Below are positions 7,091 to 7,275 of a DNA stretch of 7,275 nt, piece after piece; position 1 is the first letter of the stretch; every line of letters begins with the position of its first letter. Source of the stretch: an uncultured Methylococcaceae bacterium (GTDB lineage: Bacteria > Pseudomonadota > Gammaproteobacteria > Methylococcales > Methylococcaceae); the NCBI GenBank assembly GCA_903910005.1, contig CAIVXW010000031.1, forward strand, positions 1-7,275. The letters are read 5' to 3'. The position numbers and the translations under genes are program-made. Below the pieces are notes generated by a model that was not told the origin of the DNA, searched no databases, and was given only the letters and a program-made list of their open reading frames with translations.

Positions 7091-7275
7091 CCGGGAGCCG
7101 GATTCTGAAACCGGCCCCGGTAGCGGTTTGTGCATCCACCTGAATGGTGCCGCCGTGTTCTTCAATGATTTTCTTGACGATGGCCAGCCCAAGACCGGTG
7201 CCCCGGGTTTTGCTGGTGACGTAGGGTTCAAAAATTCTGTCAAGGTGTTCGCGGGAAATGCCGGGACCGTTGTCC
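7074..7275 (-). CDS. Sensor histidine kinase, C-terminal fragment (NtrY-like)
   Basis: This is the last 66 codons of a histidine kinase running off the right edge. The complementary strand reads in one frame from 7274 to a TGA at 7076-7074. It contains the HATPase_c landmarks in order: DNGPGIS (N/G1 box, fragment residues 1-7), IFEPYVTSK (F box, 14-22) and GTGLGLAIVKKI (G2 box, 25-36), ending in a short GAGFRIRLP strand. FEPYVTSK with KTRGTGLGLAIVKKIIEEHGG is typical of NtrY-type kinases, which usually pair with an NtrX-type sigma-54 regulator. The sensor and His-phosphotransfer parts are outside the window, so the name is provisional. It would be a membrane-bound kinase if NtrY-like. Its stop lies inside the end of smpB, giving a convergent 17-bp overlap. 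Confidence 0.9.
   Translation of the reverse strand, partial: DNGPGISREHLDRIFEPYVTSKTRGTGLGLAIVKKIIEEHGGTIQVDAQTATGAGFRIRLPVIPAA
7091..7120. other. Hairpin directly after the smpB stop (possible non-canonical terminator)
   Basis: CCGGG (7091-7095), a single A bulge (7096) and GCCGG (7097-7101) pair with CCGGC (7111-7115) and CCCGG (7116-7120) around a 9-base loop. That makes ten GC-only pairs starting at the first base after the smpB TGA. There is no run of T on either strand, so it is not a textbook intrinsic terminator. It could protect or define the smpB mRNA 3' end. It is also coding sequence of the kinase on the other strand. Confidence 0.5.

Noticed and set aside
7091..7275. tmRNA gene (ssrA) next to smpB
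   Set aside because: The stretch after smpB reads as histidine kinase coding sequence on the minus strand; no tRNA-like end or tag reading frame was seen.

Overview
The window looks like a bacterial chromosome, most likely gammaproteobacterial. This is inferred from the protein character of SmpB, the NSS-family transporter and the NtrY-like kinase, and from a moderately GC-rich composition judged by eye. It falls into two parts. The left part (1-5152) is an accessory, defence-type block. The right part (5160-7275) is ordinary housekeeping and transport DNA. No tRNA, rRNA, tmRNA, integrase, IS element or CRISPR array was seen.

Left block, all on the + strand. It opens inside hsdR, the motor/nuclease subunit of a type I restriction-modification system of the EcoR124I kind. 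The gene is open from base 1 and probably lacks only its initiator codon. hsdM and hsdS would be upstream, outside the window. A palindromic element of about 102 bp (418-519) made of two inverted arms is inserted in hsdR. It is exactly 34 codons long, so the frame survives, and it lies about 13 residues before the first catalytic Asp of the nuclease domain. After a 28-bp gap comes a 643-codon gene for a single-chain ABC-type ATPase plus TOPRIM protein. It resembles OLD nucleases or, less certainly, fused PARIS-like ATPase-TOPRIM proteins. No GajB/UvrD-like helicase follows. The pair reads as a two-layer anti-phage locus: DNA cleavage by the type I enzyme, backed by a nuclease that may sense infection or the failure of the first layer.

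Right block. The ATPase-TOPRIM gene converges on an NSS-family sodium-dependent transporter (- strand) with only 7 bp between the stop codons, which marks the edge of the accessory block. The transporter diverges from smpB, the tmRNA-binding protein of trans-translation, across a 92-bp intergenic region holding the start signals of both genes. smpB then converges on, and overlaps by 17 bp, the 3' end of a sensor histidine kinase whose C-terminal 66 residues (HATPase N, F and G2 boxes) are present. A 10-bp hairpin with one bulged base begins at the base after the smpB stop, inside the kinase coding sequence.

The most notable observations are the in-frame palindromic element in hsdR and the close linkage of hsdR to an ATPase-TOPRIM protein.
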